Shown here piece by piece: positions 10,010 through 20,152 of a stretch of 64,000 nt of DNA. Under the pieces are notes generated by a model. The model made no database searches and was not told the origin of the DNA. It worked only from the letters and a program-made list of their open reading frames with translations. Source of the DNA: Sphingomonas baiyangensis (lineage in GTDB: Bacteria; Pseudomonadota; Alphaproteobacteria; Sphingomonadales; Sphingomonadaceae). The stretch spans positions 1,584,555 through 1,648,554 of the forward strand of contig NZ_SWKR01000002.1 in assembly GCF_005144715.1 (NCBI RefSeq). Reading direction: 5' to 3'. The translations under genes and the position numbers were made by a program. Position 1 is the first letter of the stretch, and every line of letters starts with the position of its first letter.

Positions 10010-10343
10010 AGCCGTGGCGTGTCCGACGACCGCCGACAATGCCGCCAGCCGCCGAAGCAGCGCGGCATCGGCGGGCGCGCCGGCGAACCCCTCGGGATAT
10101 TCCTCGGCGATGAAGCCGGTGGTCAGTTCCCCCGAGCGGAAGCGCGGATGCTGCATCAGCGCCGACAGGAAATCGATGTTGTTGCCGACGCCTTCGACCA
10201 CGAAGCGATCGAGCGCCGCGATCTGGAGATCGGCCGCTTCGTCGCGCGTCGGCGCCCAGGTGACGAGCTTGGCGATCATCGGATCGTAGAACATGCTGAC
10301 TTCGCCGCCCTCGGCGACGCCATCATCGACGCGGGTGTAGCTG

Positions 10344-10458
10344 TCCTTCGATACGCGGCCTTCGCCTTCGCTCAGTCCGCTACTCAGGACGAACGGGTCT
10401 CCCTCCCGCCGTTCGCCCTGAGTAGCCACTGAGCTTGTCGAAGCGGCGTATCGAAGGG
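10344..10458. repeat. palindromic repeat element inserted in frame in pccA
   Basis: Two arms of about 50 bases are inverted copies of each other: 10344-10396 and 10409-10458, with a 12-base centre. Each arm carries TGAGTAGC, ACTGAGC and CGTATCGAAGG blocks in the same order relative to the arm's outer end. Small differences (for example GGCGAAGGC against TTGTCGAAG) show the arms have diverged. The element is read through in frame as about 40 residues rich in Ser, Gly and Glu in the biotin carboxylase domain. The sequence resembles dispersed palindromes I know from sphingomonad intergenic regions. Confidence 0.85.
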
Positions 10459-11577
10459 TCGCGTATGGCGTTTCCTGCGACGCAGGCGGTGCATACCGCA
10501 CCAGCCGCCCGGTCGACGGCAGGAAGCCGCGATAGGGGTCTTCGGCATAGACGCGGTTCTCGATCGCCCAGCCGTCGAGCCTGACATCATCCTGCGTGAA
10601 CGCAAGGCGTTCGCCGGCGGCTACGCGGATCATCTGCTCGACCAGATCGATGCCGGTGATCGCCTCGGTCACCGGATGCTCGACCTGAAGCCGCGTGTTC
10701 ATCTCGAGGAAGTAGAAGGCGTCGCCCGTGGTATCGGCGCCCGAGACGATCAACTCGACGGTGCCCGCCGAGTGATAGTCCACCGCACGCGCGAGCGCTA
10801 CCGCCTGCTCGCCCATCTTCTTGCGCATCGCGGGGCTGACGAAGGGCGACGGCGCTTCCTCGACCACTTTCTGGTGACGACGCTGGATCGAGCATTCGCG
10901 CTCGCCGAGATAGACGATGTTGCCGTGCCGGTCGCCCAGCACCTGAATCTCGATATGGCGCGGGCTCTCGATGAACTTCTCGATGAACACGCGATCGTCG
11001 CCGAAGCTCGCCAGCCCCTCGCGCTTGGTCGCCTCGAACCCCTCGCGCACGTCCTGCTCGCTGTAGGCGAGGCGCATTCCCTTGCCGCCACCGCCGGCCG
11101 AGGCCTTCATCATCACCGGATAGCCGATGTCCGAGGCGATCCGCACCGCCTCGTCGGTGTCGGCGATCTCGCCGAGGAAGCCGGGCACGACGTTGACGCC
11201 CGCCGCCTTGGCTAGCTTCTTCGATTCGATCTTGTCGCCCATCGCCGCGATGGCGCCCGGCGGCGGACCGACGAAAGCGATGCCCGCCTCGGCGCACGCG
11301 CGCGCGAATCTCTCGCGCTCGGAGAGGAAGCCGTAGCCCGGATGGATGCAGTCGGCGCCCGTCTCCTTGGCGGCGAGCAGGATCAGGTCGGCCTTCAGAT
11401 AACTTTCCGCCGCCGGCGCCGGGCCGAGGCGCACGGCCTCGTCCGCCATGAGGACGTGCGGGGAGCGCGCATCGGCATCCGAATAGACCGCGACGGTCTT
11501 CAGCCCCATGCGCTTGGCAGTGCGAAACACCCGGCACGCGATTTCGCCGCGATTGGCGACGAGGATTTTCTTGAACA

Positions 11578-11838
11578 TCAATGCACTCCCGGCGCCGGCG
11601 CGCCGCGTAGCAGACCCTCGGTACTCAGGTCTTCGTCGATATCGGGCCAATGGATACCGTATCCAGCGCCCGCGCGCTCCCAATGGCTGCGTTCTTCGGC
11701 CGTGGCCGCAAGCAGCCGTGGATACCAGGCAAGCGGCGCGGCGATGGTGCGGCCATCCATCAGGTCTACGATGACGCTGGCGTCGTCGAACCGCACGTCG
11801 AGCACGCGCTCGTCGGTCACTCTAGCCGAAATATTCAT
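11578..11838 (-). CDS. DUF2442 family protein
   Basis: 86 residues beginning [19 protein letters not shown]. The order of short strands ([23 protein letters not shown]) followed by [13 protein letters not shown] is the DUF2442 pattern. The ATG at 11838 lies inside the end of the DUF4160 gene (17-base overlap), and its stop overlaps the pccA start as TGATG. DUF2442 and DUF4160 proteins are commonly adjacent and are suspected, not proven, to act as a toxin-antitoxin-like pair. Its place inside a metabolic operon, directly before pccA, is unexpected. Confidence 0.85.
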   Translation of the reverse strand: MNISARVTDERVLDVRFDDASVIVDLMDGRTIAAPLAWYPRLLAATAEERSHWERAGAGYGIHWPDIDEDLSTEGLLRGAPAPGVH

Positions 11839-12055
11839 GCCATGCCTCCAGCAACAGCGCGTGGTTCGCCTCGACCATCGCCAGCATTTCATTGATCTCG
11901 TGCGCGCGAAACCCCCGGCTCTTCGCGACTCCGACCGGCTCCAGCCAGACCTTGATCGTCGCCTCGCCGCGGTCGATATGGACGTGCGGCGGCTCGTTCG
12001 GCTCATGGCTGTAGAAGTAAAAACGGAACGCGCCAATCCGTAGCACCGTGGGCAT
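11822..12055 (-). CDS. DUF4160 family protein
   Basis: 77 residues with the family hallmarks: [18 protein letters not shown], then EPPHVHIDRGEATIKVWL and a C-terminal helix ending WHEYFG. It begins in a TGATG overlap with bioB and overlaps the DUF2442 gene. The biochemical function of the family is unknown. The conserved HVH motif could bind metal or be catalytic (inference). Pairing with DUF2442 supports a two-component module, perhaps a toxin-antitoxin remnant kept by the operon. Confidence 0.85.
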   Translation of the reverse strand: MPTVLRIGAFRFYFYSHEPNEPPHVHIDRGEATIKVWLEPVGVAKSRGFRAHEINEMLAMVEANHALLLEAWHEYFG

Positions 12056-13047
12056 CAGGCGGCCGCCATCGCCGTAAGCCCCAGCTTCGCGAACAGCGCG
12101 CTATCCGCATCATCGCCGGCATTGCCCGTCGTCAGCAGCTTGTCGCCGGTGAAGATCGAGTTCGCGCCGGCGAGGAAGCAGAGCGCCTGCGTCGCCTCGC
12201 TCATGCTCTCGCGGCCCGCGCTCAGGCGCACCATGCTCGACGGCATGGTGATGCGCGCTACCGCGACCGTCCGCACGAACTCGATATCGTCGATCTTGGC
12301 CATCGGCGTGTCCGCCAGCATGTCGCCCAGCGGCGTGCCCTTCACCGGCACCAGCGCGTTGACCGGCACGCTTTCGGGCGGCGTGGGCAGGTTGGCGAGC
12401 GCGTGGATGAAGCCCACGCGATCGCTGCGCGCCTCGCCCATCCCGACGATGCCACCCGAACAAACGTTGATCCCCGCCGCGCGCACCGCGTCGAGCGTAT
12501 CGAGCCGGTCCCCGAACGTCCGGGTGGTGATGACTTTCGCGTAATGCTCGGGAGAGGTGTCGATATTGTGGTTGTAGTAATCTAGCCCCGCCTCGGCGAG
12601 CTGCTCCGCTTGGCGCGGCGTCAGCATGCCCAAGGTCATGCAGGTCTCCATGCCCATCTGGCGCACCCCCTGCACCATCTGGACGATCGCGGGCATGTCG
12701 CGGTCCTTGGGATTGCGCCACGCCGCGCCCATGCAGAAGCGCGTCGAGCCATTGTCCTTGGCCTCGGCCGCCGCCTGCATCACCGCGCGCACGTCCATCA
12801 GCTTGGTGGCCTTGAGGCCCGTCTCGGCACCGGCTGCCTGGTTGCAATATCCGCAATCCTCGGGGCAGCCGCCGGTCTTGATTGACAGCAGCGTCGAGCG
12901 CTGAACCTGATTGGCCGGGTGGTTCGCACGGTGCACCTCGGCGGCGCGGAACACGAGTTCGGTGAACGGCAGGTCGTACAGCTCGGCGATTGCCGCGCGC
13001 GGCCAGCGCTCGATCACCTGCGGCTCGATCGGCATCACCGTGTTCAC
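12055..13047 (-). CDS. bioB: biotin synthase
   Basis: Radical SAM enzyme that inserts sulfur into dethiobiotin. It has the CxxxCxxC cluster motif at C61, C65 and C68 ([10 protein letters not shown]) and the family motifs [12 protein letters not shown] and GIVGMGE. Length is 330 residues, normal for BioB. The start used is GTG 13047, in a GTGA overlap with the mutase gene; ATG 13035 is also possible. No other biotin genes are nearby. It lies within the operon for biotin-dependent propionyl-CoA carboxylase, so cofactor supply appears tied to demand for the carboxylase. Confidence 0.95.
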   Translation of the reverse strand: MNTVMPIEPQVIERWPRAAIAELYDLPFTELVFRAAEVHRANHPANQVQRSTLLSIKTGGCPEDCGYCNQAAGAETGLKATKLMDVRAVMQAAAEAKDNGSTRFCMGAAWRNPKDRDMPAIVQMVQGVRQMGMETCMTLGMLTPRQAEQLAEAGLDYYNHNIDTSPEHYAKVITTRTFGDRLDTLDAVRAAGINVCSGGIVGMGEARSDRVGFIHALANLPTPPESVPVNALVPVKGTPLGDMLADTPMAKIDDIEFVRTVAVARITMPSSMVRLSAGRESMSEATQALCFLAGANSIFTGDKLLTTGNAGDDADSALFAKLGLTAMAAA

Positions 13048-15254
13048 TCGGCGGCCTCCTCGGCGGGCGGCATGTTGTGGCCGAGCAGGCGCAGCACTTC
13101 CTCGGCCGCTGCGATCAGGTTGGTGCCGGGGCCGAAGATCGCCTGCACGCCGGCATCGCGCAGGGTCTGATAGTCCTGCGCGGGGATCACGCCGCCGGCG
13201 ATCACCTTGATGTCGGCGCGGCCGGCATCCTTTAGGTGGCCGATGAGCTCAGGAATCAGCGTCTTGTGCCCGGCGGCGAGGCTCGAGGCGCCGACCACGT
13301 CGACATCCCGCTCGACCGCGAGCTTTGCGGCTTCCTCGGGCGTCTGGAACAGCGGGCCGGGCACTACCTCGAACCCCAGATCGCCGAACATGCTCGATAC
13401 CAGATTGGCGCCGCGATCATGGCCGTCCTGTCCCATCTTGGCGACGAGCATGCGCGGGCGGCGGCCGAGCCGGCGCTCGGTGGCGGCAACGCCCTCGGTC
13501 AGGCGGTCCCAGCGCGCGTCATCGGCATAGGCGCCGCCATAGATGCCGCTGACGGGCGTCGGCTGCGTGCCGTAGCGGCCGAACACCACCTCCATCGCCG
13601 CCGATATCTCGCCGAGCGTCGCGCGGGCACGCGCGCAATCCACTGCCAGCGCGAGGAGGTTGGCGTCGCCCGCAGCACCCTCGCGCAGCCGGCCGAGCGC
13701 CGCCTGGCATGCCGCCTCGTCGCGCGCGGCGCGCACGCGCTCGATCCGCGCGATCTGGCCCGCGCGGACCGCGTGATTGTCGATGTCGAGAATCTCGACG
13801 GGGTCCTCGTCCTTCAGCCGGTACTTGTTGACGCCGACGATCACGTCCTCGCCGCGATCGACGCGCGCGGCACGCGCGGCCGATGCCTGCTCGATCATCG
13901 CCTTGGGCCAGCCGGCGGCGACTGCGCTCGCCATGCCGCCCTCGGCATCGATGCGGTCGAGCAATTCGGTCGCGCGATCGACCAGCTCCTGCGTTAGCGC
14001 CTCGACATAATAGCTGCCGCCCAGCGGATCGACGACCTTGGTGATCCCCGTTTCCTCGGCGAGCACGATCTGCGTGTTGCGCGCGATGCGGGCGGAGAAA
14101 TCGGTGGGTAGCGCGATCGCCTCGTCGAGCGCGTTGGTGTGCAGGCTTTGCGTGCCGCCGAGCACCGCCGCCATCGCTTCCACCGTGGTGCGGATGACGT
14201 TGTTGTAGGGGTCCTGCTCCTGCAACGACACGCCCGAGGTCTGGCAGTGCGTGCGCAGCATCTTCGAACGCTCGTCCTTCGCACCCAGATCGGTCATGGC
14301 GCGATGCCAAAGCGTGCGCGCGGCGCGGAGCTTCGCGACTTCCATGAAGAAGTTCATGCCGATCGCGAAGAAGAAGCTGAGCCGCCCGGCGAACCGGTCG
14401 ATGTCGAGCCCCGTCGCCATTGCGGCCCGCGCATATTCCTTGCCGTCGGCGATGGTGAAGGCGAGCTCCTGCACCTGCGTCGCCCCGGCTTCCTGCATGT
14501 GATAGCCCGAGATCGAGATCGAGTTGAACCGGGGCATGTGCTCGGAGGTGTAGGCGATGATGTCCGCGATGATCCGCATCGAGGGTTCGGGCGGATAGAT
14601 ATAGGTGTTGCGGACCATGAACTCCTTGAGAATGTCGTTCTGGATCGTGCCGTCGAGCTGCGCCTGCGCGACACCCTGCTCCTCGCCCGCGACGATGAAG
14701 AAGGCGAGGATCGGGATCACCGCGCCGTTCATCGTCATGCTGACGCTCATCTGATCGAGCGGGATGCCGTCGAACAGGATCTTCATGTCCTCGACGGTGT
14801 CGATCGCGACGCCCGCCTTGCCGACATCGCCCGTCACGCGCGAATGATCGCTGTCATAGCCGCGATGCGTCGCGAGATCGAACGCGACTGACAGGCCCTT
14901 CTGCCCCGCCGCCAGATTACGGCGATAGAAGGCGTTCGATTCCTCGGCGGTCGAGAAGCCGGCATATTGCCGGATCGTCCACGGGCGGCCGGCATACATC
15001 GACGCGCGCACGCCACGCGTGAACGGCGCCAGGCCGGGCAGGCCGGGGTCCCAGCCTTCATTATCCTCGGCAGTATAGAGCGGCTTGACCGCAATGCCCT
15101 CGGGCGTCTGCCAGTTGAGGTCGCGGTCCTTCACTTCCTTGTCAGCGAGCGCGCGCCAGGCCTCCATCGTCGCTTGGCGCGGCGGTTCGGCCTGGGCGGC
15201 GGCGTCGCGCACCGTACCCGGATCCTCGCCCCTATTATTCTCGATCTCGGCCAT
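13044..15254 (-). CDS. scpA: methylmalonyl-CoA mutase, single-chain form
   Basis: Adenosylcobalamin-dependent enzyme converting (R)-methylmalonyl-CoA to succinyl-CoA. 736 residues: catalytic barrel first ([20 protein letters not shown] and [11 protein letters not shown] are recognisable substrate-site regions), then a C-terminal B12 domain with the cobalt-binding DGHDRG near residue 612 and the later GGVIPAQDY. This is the catalytic-chain type that carries its own B12 domain. ATG 15254 overlaps the hydratase stop as TGATG; the open frame upstream of it is a shadow of that gene. Confidence 0.97.
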   Translation of the reverse strand: MAEIENNRGEDPGTVRDAAAQAEPPRQATMEAWRALADKEVKDRDLNWQTPEGIAVKPLYTAEDNEGWDPGLPGLAPFTRGVRASMYAGRPWTIRQYAGFSTAEESNAFYRRNLAAGQKGLSVAFDLATHRGYDSDHSRVTGDVGKAGVAIDTVEDMKILFDGIPLDQMSVSMTMNGAVIPILAFFIVAGEEQGVAQAQLDGTIQNDILKEFMVRNTYIYPPEPSMRIIADIIAYTSEHMPRFNSISISGYHMQEAGATQVQELAFTIADGKEYARAAMATGLDIDRFAGRLSFFFAIGMNFFMEVAKLRAARTLWHRAMTDLGAKDERSKMLRTHCQTSGVSLQEQDPYNNVIRTTVEAMAAVLGGTQSLHTNALDEAIALPTDFSARIARNTQIVLAEETGITKVVDPLGGSYYVEALTQELVDRATELLDRIDAEGGMASAVAAGWPKAMIEQASAARAARVDRGEDVIVGVNKYRLKDEDPVEILDIDNHAVRAGQIARIERVRAARDEAACQAALGRLREGAAGDANLLALAVDCARARATLGEISAAMEVVFGRYGTQPTPVSGIYGGAYADDARWDRLTEGVAATERRLGRRPRMLVAKMGQDGHDRGANLVSSMFGDLGFEVVPGPLFQTPEEAAKLAVERDVDVVGASSLAAGHKTLIPELIGHLKDAGRADIKVIAGGVIPAQDYQTLRDAGVQAIFGPGTNLIAAAEEVLRLLGHNMPPAEEAAE

Positions 15255-16036
15255 CAAACGCCCCTGAACTGCGGCTTTCGCTTCTGGAGAAAGGCCATGC
15301 CGCCTTCCATCGAATCGCCGCTGCCGCGCGCATCGCGCTGCGCTTCGGCTTCGCGCTGCATCGCATCGGCATAGGAAAGCTCGAACGCGGCGTGCAGGTT
15401 GCGCCGCATCAGGCCAAGCGCCACCGTCGGCCCCGCCGCGAGCCGCTCGGCTAGCGCGAAGGCGGTGGCGTCGAGCGTCTCGTCGGCGACGACCTTGTGG
15501 ATCATGCCCCAAGCCAGCGCCGTGTCGGCGAGCACGCGCTCGCCGAGCATCATCATCTCGGTCGCGCGCGCGCGACCGATGAGGCGCGGCAGCATCCACG
15601 ACGCGCCGCCATCGGGGACGAGGCCGATATTGACGAACGCCTGGAGGAAATAGGCAGTGTCGCTGGCGACGCAGAAATCGGCGGCGAGCGCGAGGCTGCA
15701 TCCGATCCCCGCCGCCGGCCCGCGCACCGCGCTGACGAGGGGCACCGGCAGGTCAGCGAGCGCCAGCAGCGCGCGATTGTAATGGCCGGTAAGTGCCGCG
15801 AACGTCGCCTCACCCGGATTGTCGCTGCCGAGTGCCCCGCCCGCAACATCGGCGCCCGAGCAGAAGCCGCGCCCCGCCCCGCCGATCAGCACCGCGCGCG
15901 CGCCGTCGAGCGTGTCGATCGCCGCACGCAACTCGTCGAACATCGCCGGCGGCGCGGCATTGAGGCGATCGGGCCGGTTGAGCGTAAGCACCAGCACGTC
16001 GCCGCGCCGTTCGGCCAGGATATGCTCGAACGCCAT
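15254..16036 (-). CDS. enoyl-CoA hydratase/isomerase family protein (PaaG-like)
   Basis: 260-residue crotonase-fold protein. Oxyanion-hole regions are [11 protein letters not shown] and [15 protein letters not shown], and the substrate pocket is [16 protein letters not shown]. Only the Asp of the IGLVPD motif is obvious, as in isomerase-type members (PaaG-like), rather than the two glutamates of classical hydratases. Its role inside the propionyl-CoA operon is not clear: it may handle an unsaturated or branched acyl-CoA upstream of propionyl-CoA. Both ends join the neighbours by TGATG overlaps. Confidence 0.88.
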   Translation of the reverse strand: MAFEHILAERRGDVLVLTLNRPDRLNAAPPAMFDELRAAIDTLDGARAVLIGGAGRGFCSGADVAGGALGSDNPGEATFAALTGHYNRALLALADLPVPLVSAVRGPAAGIGCSLALAADFCVASDTAYFLQAFVNIGLVPDGGASWMLPRLIGRARATEMMMLGERVLADTALAWGMIHKVVADETLDATAFALAERLAAGPTVALGLMRRNLHAAFELSYADAMQREAEAQRDARGSGDSMEGGMAFLQKRKPQFRGV

Positions 16037-16455
16037 CAATGCGCCTCCTTCGGCGTTTCCATGATCTCGGTGAGCACGCCGCCCATGTCGCGCGGATGGA
16101 CGAAGAAGATCGGCGTGCCGTGCGCACCGATCCGCGGCTCGCCGAGCACACGCGCGCCCTTGGCCTCGAACCAAGCCTTCGCTTCGTGGATGTCGGGCAC
16201 CTCGTAGCAGACGTGATGCTGCCCGCCCGCCGGGCTCTTCGCGAGGAAGGCGCGGATCGGGGAGGTGTCGCCCAGCGGCTCGATCAGCTCGATCTGCGTA
16301 TTGGGCGTGTCGACGAAGCACACGCGCACGCCCTGCGTGGGCAGGTCGAACGGCTCGCCGATCGCGGTCGCTCCCATCACGTCACGATAGAAGGCGATGC
16401 TGGCGTCGATCGACGGCGTGGCGACGCCGACATGGTTGAGGCGGCCGAGGATCAT
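16036..16455 (-). CDS. mce: methylmalonyl-CoA epimerase
   Basis: 139 residues of the vicinal oxygen chelate fold; interconverts (S)- and (R)-methylmalonyl-CoA between carboxylase and mutase. The metal ligands fit the family: His in LNHVGVA near residue 8, His in QHHVCYEV near 80, and Glu in VLTEIME near the C-terminus. IRAFLAKSPAGGQHH is a family signature. It overlaps the upstream 70-residue gene by ATGA and the downstream hydratase by TGATG. Confidence 0.95.
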   Translation of the reverse strand: MILGRLNHVGVATPSIDASIAFYRDVMGATAIGEPFDLPTQGVRVCFVDTPNTQIELIEPLGDTSPIRAFLAKSPAGGQHHVCYEVPDIHEAKAWFEAKGARVLGEPRIGAHGTPIFFVHPRDMGGVLTEIMETPKEAH

Positions 16456-16664
16456 CCTTCGATCCGCGGGGTCTGCGCGCTGCGCTGGGTCATTTCGATC
16501 ATCGTCTCGATCCGGATCACACGCTTGTCGAGCCCGAGCACGTCGCCCGTCAGCCGACCAAGCGCCTCGCTCTGCTTCTCGCCCACCTTTTCGAGCTGGC
16601 GCACCTGTTCCTGAAGCAGCAGCAATTGCTTGATGCCCTTCACCGCGTCACCGAGCGTACTCAC
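16452..16664 (-). CDS. hypothetical protein, 70 aa, coiled coil
   Basis: Not recognised. The sequence is mostly helical with heptad-like spacing (LLLLQEQVRQLEKVGEKQ, VLGLDKRVIRIETMIEM), suggesting a short coiled coil and no enzyme. It overlaps the 94-residue gene before it and mce after it by four bases each, so it is co-translated with the operon. The paired overlaps with the 94-residue gene suggest the two products work together. Confidence 0.75.
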   Translation of the reverse strand: MSTLGDAVKGIKQLLLLQEQVRQLEKVGEKQSEALGRLTGDVLGLDKRVIRIETMIEMTQRSAQTPRIEG

Positions 16665-16945
16665 TGGCGCAGCCCCGCTTCGCGAAGCCGGCGATCCGAA
16701 TCCTCGATCGCCGACTCGATCATCGATGCCGTCCGCTCCAGCCGCGCCTTCATGTCCGGTATCGCCTCGACCAGTTCGCCGACGATCGCGGCAAGCTCGG
16801 CCGCGGCTTCGGCTTCGGCGGGATCGTCCGCCTCCACCTTGCTTCGGATATACTCACCGATCGACACCCCACCCGCCGCCGCACGGGCCGCGAGCGTCGC
16901 CTTGAGCGCTGGGGTCGCGAGGAAAGTCACACGCTCAGTATGCAT
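16661..16945 (-). CDS. hypothetical protein, 94 aa, ribbon-helix-helix-like start
   Basis: Not firmly recognised. Residues about 3-38 (ERVTFLATPALKATLAARA, then GGVSIGEYIRSKVE) look like an RHH DNA-binding motif: a strand, a helix, a Gly turn and a second helix. The rest is acidic helix (EAEAAAELAAIVGELVEAI). It follows pccB after 49 bases and overlaps the 70-residue gene. It could be an antitoxin-like or local regulatory protein; this is inference from the fold pattern only. Confidence 0.75.
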   Translation of the reverse strand: MHTERVTFLATPALKATLAARAAAGGVSIGEYIRSKVEADDPAEAEAAAELAAIVGELVEAIPDMKARLERTASMIESAIEDSDRRLREAGLRQ

Positions 16946-16994
16946 AATTCGGCCCTTGTCATTGCAAGGACATTATAAGGCTACCCACGGCAGC

Positions 16995-18521
<1,527 letters not shown>

Positions 18522-18582
18522 GGGCACTCCCGTCTTGCGCTGCCGGCGTCCTTCCACGCGCAGCGCCGAAAGGCAAATGTGA

Positions 18583-18615
18583 TGTTGCAAACCGGCCGAC
18601 CCTGTGTTTGCAAAC
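18583..18615. promoter_or_regulatory. paired TTTGCAAA-type operators between pccB and its regulator
   Basis: TGTTGCAAAC lies at 18583-18592 and a perfect ten-base palindrome GTTTGCAAAC at 18606-18615, followed by TGCAA running into the regulator's start codon. PccR/ScfR regulators are reported to recognise repeated TTTGCAAA. The position, between divergent pccB and the regulator gene, fits control of both, including autoregulation. Confidence 0.75.
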
Positions 18616-18619
18616 TGCA

Positions 18620-20017
18620 ATGCCCTCGCCTCGCCTGTTCGCCGGCCATCAGTTGCGCGCGTTGCGCCGCCGTCACGCGCTGACGCAGGCGGCAGCGGCC
18701 ACCCGGCTGGGCATCTCGACGAGCTATCTGTCGCAGATCGAGAATGGCGACCGGCCGCTCACTGGCCTCGTGCAGGCGGCGCTCGCCCGCGCCTTTCCGC
18801 ACGAATGGGGCGAGATTGGTGAGGATGCCGGGCTGACCGCCGCCGCGCTCGCCGCCGCGACCGATCCAGCGGTCGACGGCCCCGCCGCGCCCGATCCCGG
18901 CCTGCACAAGGCGCTGCGCCAGCAGCCGCAGCTCGCGCGCCGGCTGGTCGCGCTGCACGCCGCCTATGCCCGCGTCGAGGCGCAGGTGCGCGTGCTCGAC
19001 GACCGTGTCGAATCGGGCGAGAGCCTGCGCCGCCAGCCCTGGGAAGCGGTGCGCGACTGGTTTCATCACGCCGGCAACTACATCGATCCGCTCGATCGCG
19101 CCGCCGAGGCGCTTGCCGCGCGCTTTCCCGCCGATGCTACGCCGCGCCGTGCGATCGCCGAGCGGCTGCAAGCACGTCACCGGGTCACGATCGAGGGTGG
19201 CGGCGGGCAGCATGGCAGGGCGCTTCGGCTCTATGATCCGCAGCGGCGCACGCTCACGATCGACCGGACGCTGCCGCCCGAAAGCGCGCTGTTCCAGCTG
19301 GCGCACCAGCTCGTACGCCTCGAGCTTGAAGCGGCGATCGAGGCGATCGTCACACAATCGGGCCTCGCCGACGAAGCGGCGCGCGCGCTACTTTCGGTAG
19401 GGCTCGCCAACTACGCCGCGGGCGCGCTGCTGATGCCCTATGCCGCGTTTCGCGATGCCGCGCGCGGCGTGCGGCACGATATCGATCGGCTGCGCCAGCA
19501 ATTCGGCGTCAGCTTCGAGCAGGCCTGCCATCGCCTTTCCACGCTGCAACGGCCGGGCGCCGAGGGCATTCCCTTCTTCTTCTGCCGCGTCGACATGGCG
19601 GGCAACATCACCAAGCGCCATTCGGCGACGCCGCTCGAGTTCGCGCGCTTCGGCGGCGCGTGCCCCTTGTGGATCGTCCACGAGGCGGTCGCGATTCCCG
19701 ATCGCATCCTGGTGCAGCGCGCCGAAACGCCCGATGGCGTGCGCTACGTCACCATGGCCAAGGGACTGGTGAAGCCATCGGGGAGCTTTGCGCGATCGCC
19801 GCGCCGCTATGCCGTGACGATCGGCTGCGAGACGCGCCACGCGGCCGATTTCGTATATGCCGACGAACTGCGCCCCGACGGTCCGGCAACGCCAATCGGC
19901 AGCTCGTGCCGCATCTGCCCGCGCACCGCCTGTGACCAGCGCGCCTTCCCGCCCGCCGCCTCGATCATCGAGATCGACCCGAACGCGCGCGCGATAGTGC
20001 CCTATGGCTTTCGCTGA
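18620..20017 (+). CDS. short-chain fatty acyl-CoA regulator (ScfR/PccR/RamB type)
   Basis: 465-residue XRE-family regulator. Residues about 10-60 form the helix-turn-helix ([20 protein letters not shown]). The long C-terminal part is the ligand domain of acyl-CoA-sensing regulators: a degenerate zinc-peptidase-like region ([17 protein letters not shown]) and a late Cys cluster, CRICPRTAC. In Rhodobacter, PccR of this family controls propionyl-CoA carboxylase. The gene diverges from pccB and begins immediately after a TTTGCAAA palindrome, so it probably represses or tunes its own transcription. No clear ribosome site precedes the ATG; leaderless translation is possible. Confidence 0.92.
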   Translation: MPSPRLFAGHQLRALRRRHALTQAAAATRLGISTSYLSQIENGDRPLTGLVQAALARAFPHEWGEIGEDAGLTAAALAAATDPAVDGPAAPDPGLHKALRQQPQLARRLVALHAAYARVEAQVRVLDDRVESGESLRRQPWEAVRDWFHHAGNYIDPLDRAAEALAARFPADATPRRAIAERLQARHRVTIEGGGGQHGRALRLYDPQRRTLTIDRTLPPESALFQLAHQLVRLELEAAIEAIVTQSGLADEAARALLSVGLANYAAGALLMPYAAFRDAARGVRHDIDRLRQQFGVSFEQACHRLSTLQRPGAEGIPFFFCRVDMAGNITKRHSATPLEFARFGGACPLWIVHEAVAIPDRILVQRAETPDGVRYVTMAKGLVKPSGSFARSPRRYAVTIGCETRHAADFVYADELRPDGPATPIGSSCRICPRTACDQRAFPPAASIIEIDPNARAIVPYGFR

Positions 20018-20020
20018 TCG

Positions 20021-20152
20021 CTAGCTGTTCAGCCAGCCGCGCAGCAGCATCGCCACCACCCCCAGCACGCCGACGCTCGCCCCCCAGATCGCCGCCATCC
20101 AGCCCAGCCGCTTCCACAAGGGCTGGCCTTCGGCGCGCTCGCCGGGGCGCAT
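20021..20152 (-). CDS. DUF2474 small oxidase-associated protein (43 aa)
   Basis: A 43-residue protein with a short polar start, PLWKRLGWMAAIWGASVGVL and one hydrophobic helix to the end. This is the DUF2474 pattern found after cioAB/cydAB, comparable in role and size to CydX-type small subunits of bd oxidases. ATG 20152 overlaps the cioB stop as TGATG. The longer reading frame that includes it upstream is a shadow of cioB. It ends three bases from the convergent regulator gene. Confidence 0.88.
   Translation of the reverse strand: MRPGERAEGQPLWKRLGWMAAIWGASVGVLGVVAMLLRGWLNS

Larger units (their letters stand above)
9463..11578 (-). pseudogene. pccA: propionyl-CoA carboxylase alpha subunit, with in-frame repeat insertion and a frameshift
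   Basis: Biotin carboxylase plus biotin carrier subunit; carboxylates biotin for propionyl-CoA to methylmalonyl-CoA. It starts at ATG 11578 ([19 protein letters not shown]), overlapping the previous stop as TGATG. The ATP-grasp residues ([22 protein letters not shown]) are intact. Two oddities stand out. Residues about 374-412 are encoded by a palindromic repeat that the family lacks. Near 10000-10009, in a CG run, the coding frame shifts, so the C-terminal part, including the biotin site VEAMKMEN and the stop at 9463, lies in a different frame. Adding two bases (one CG unit) restores a normal 705-residue protein. As written, translation would run on to 9209 without a biotin domain. Either a real phase-variable/null allele or a sequencing error in a dinucleotide run. 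Confidence 0.85.
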
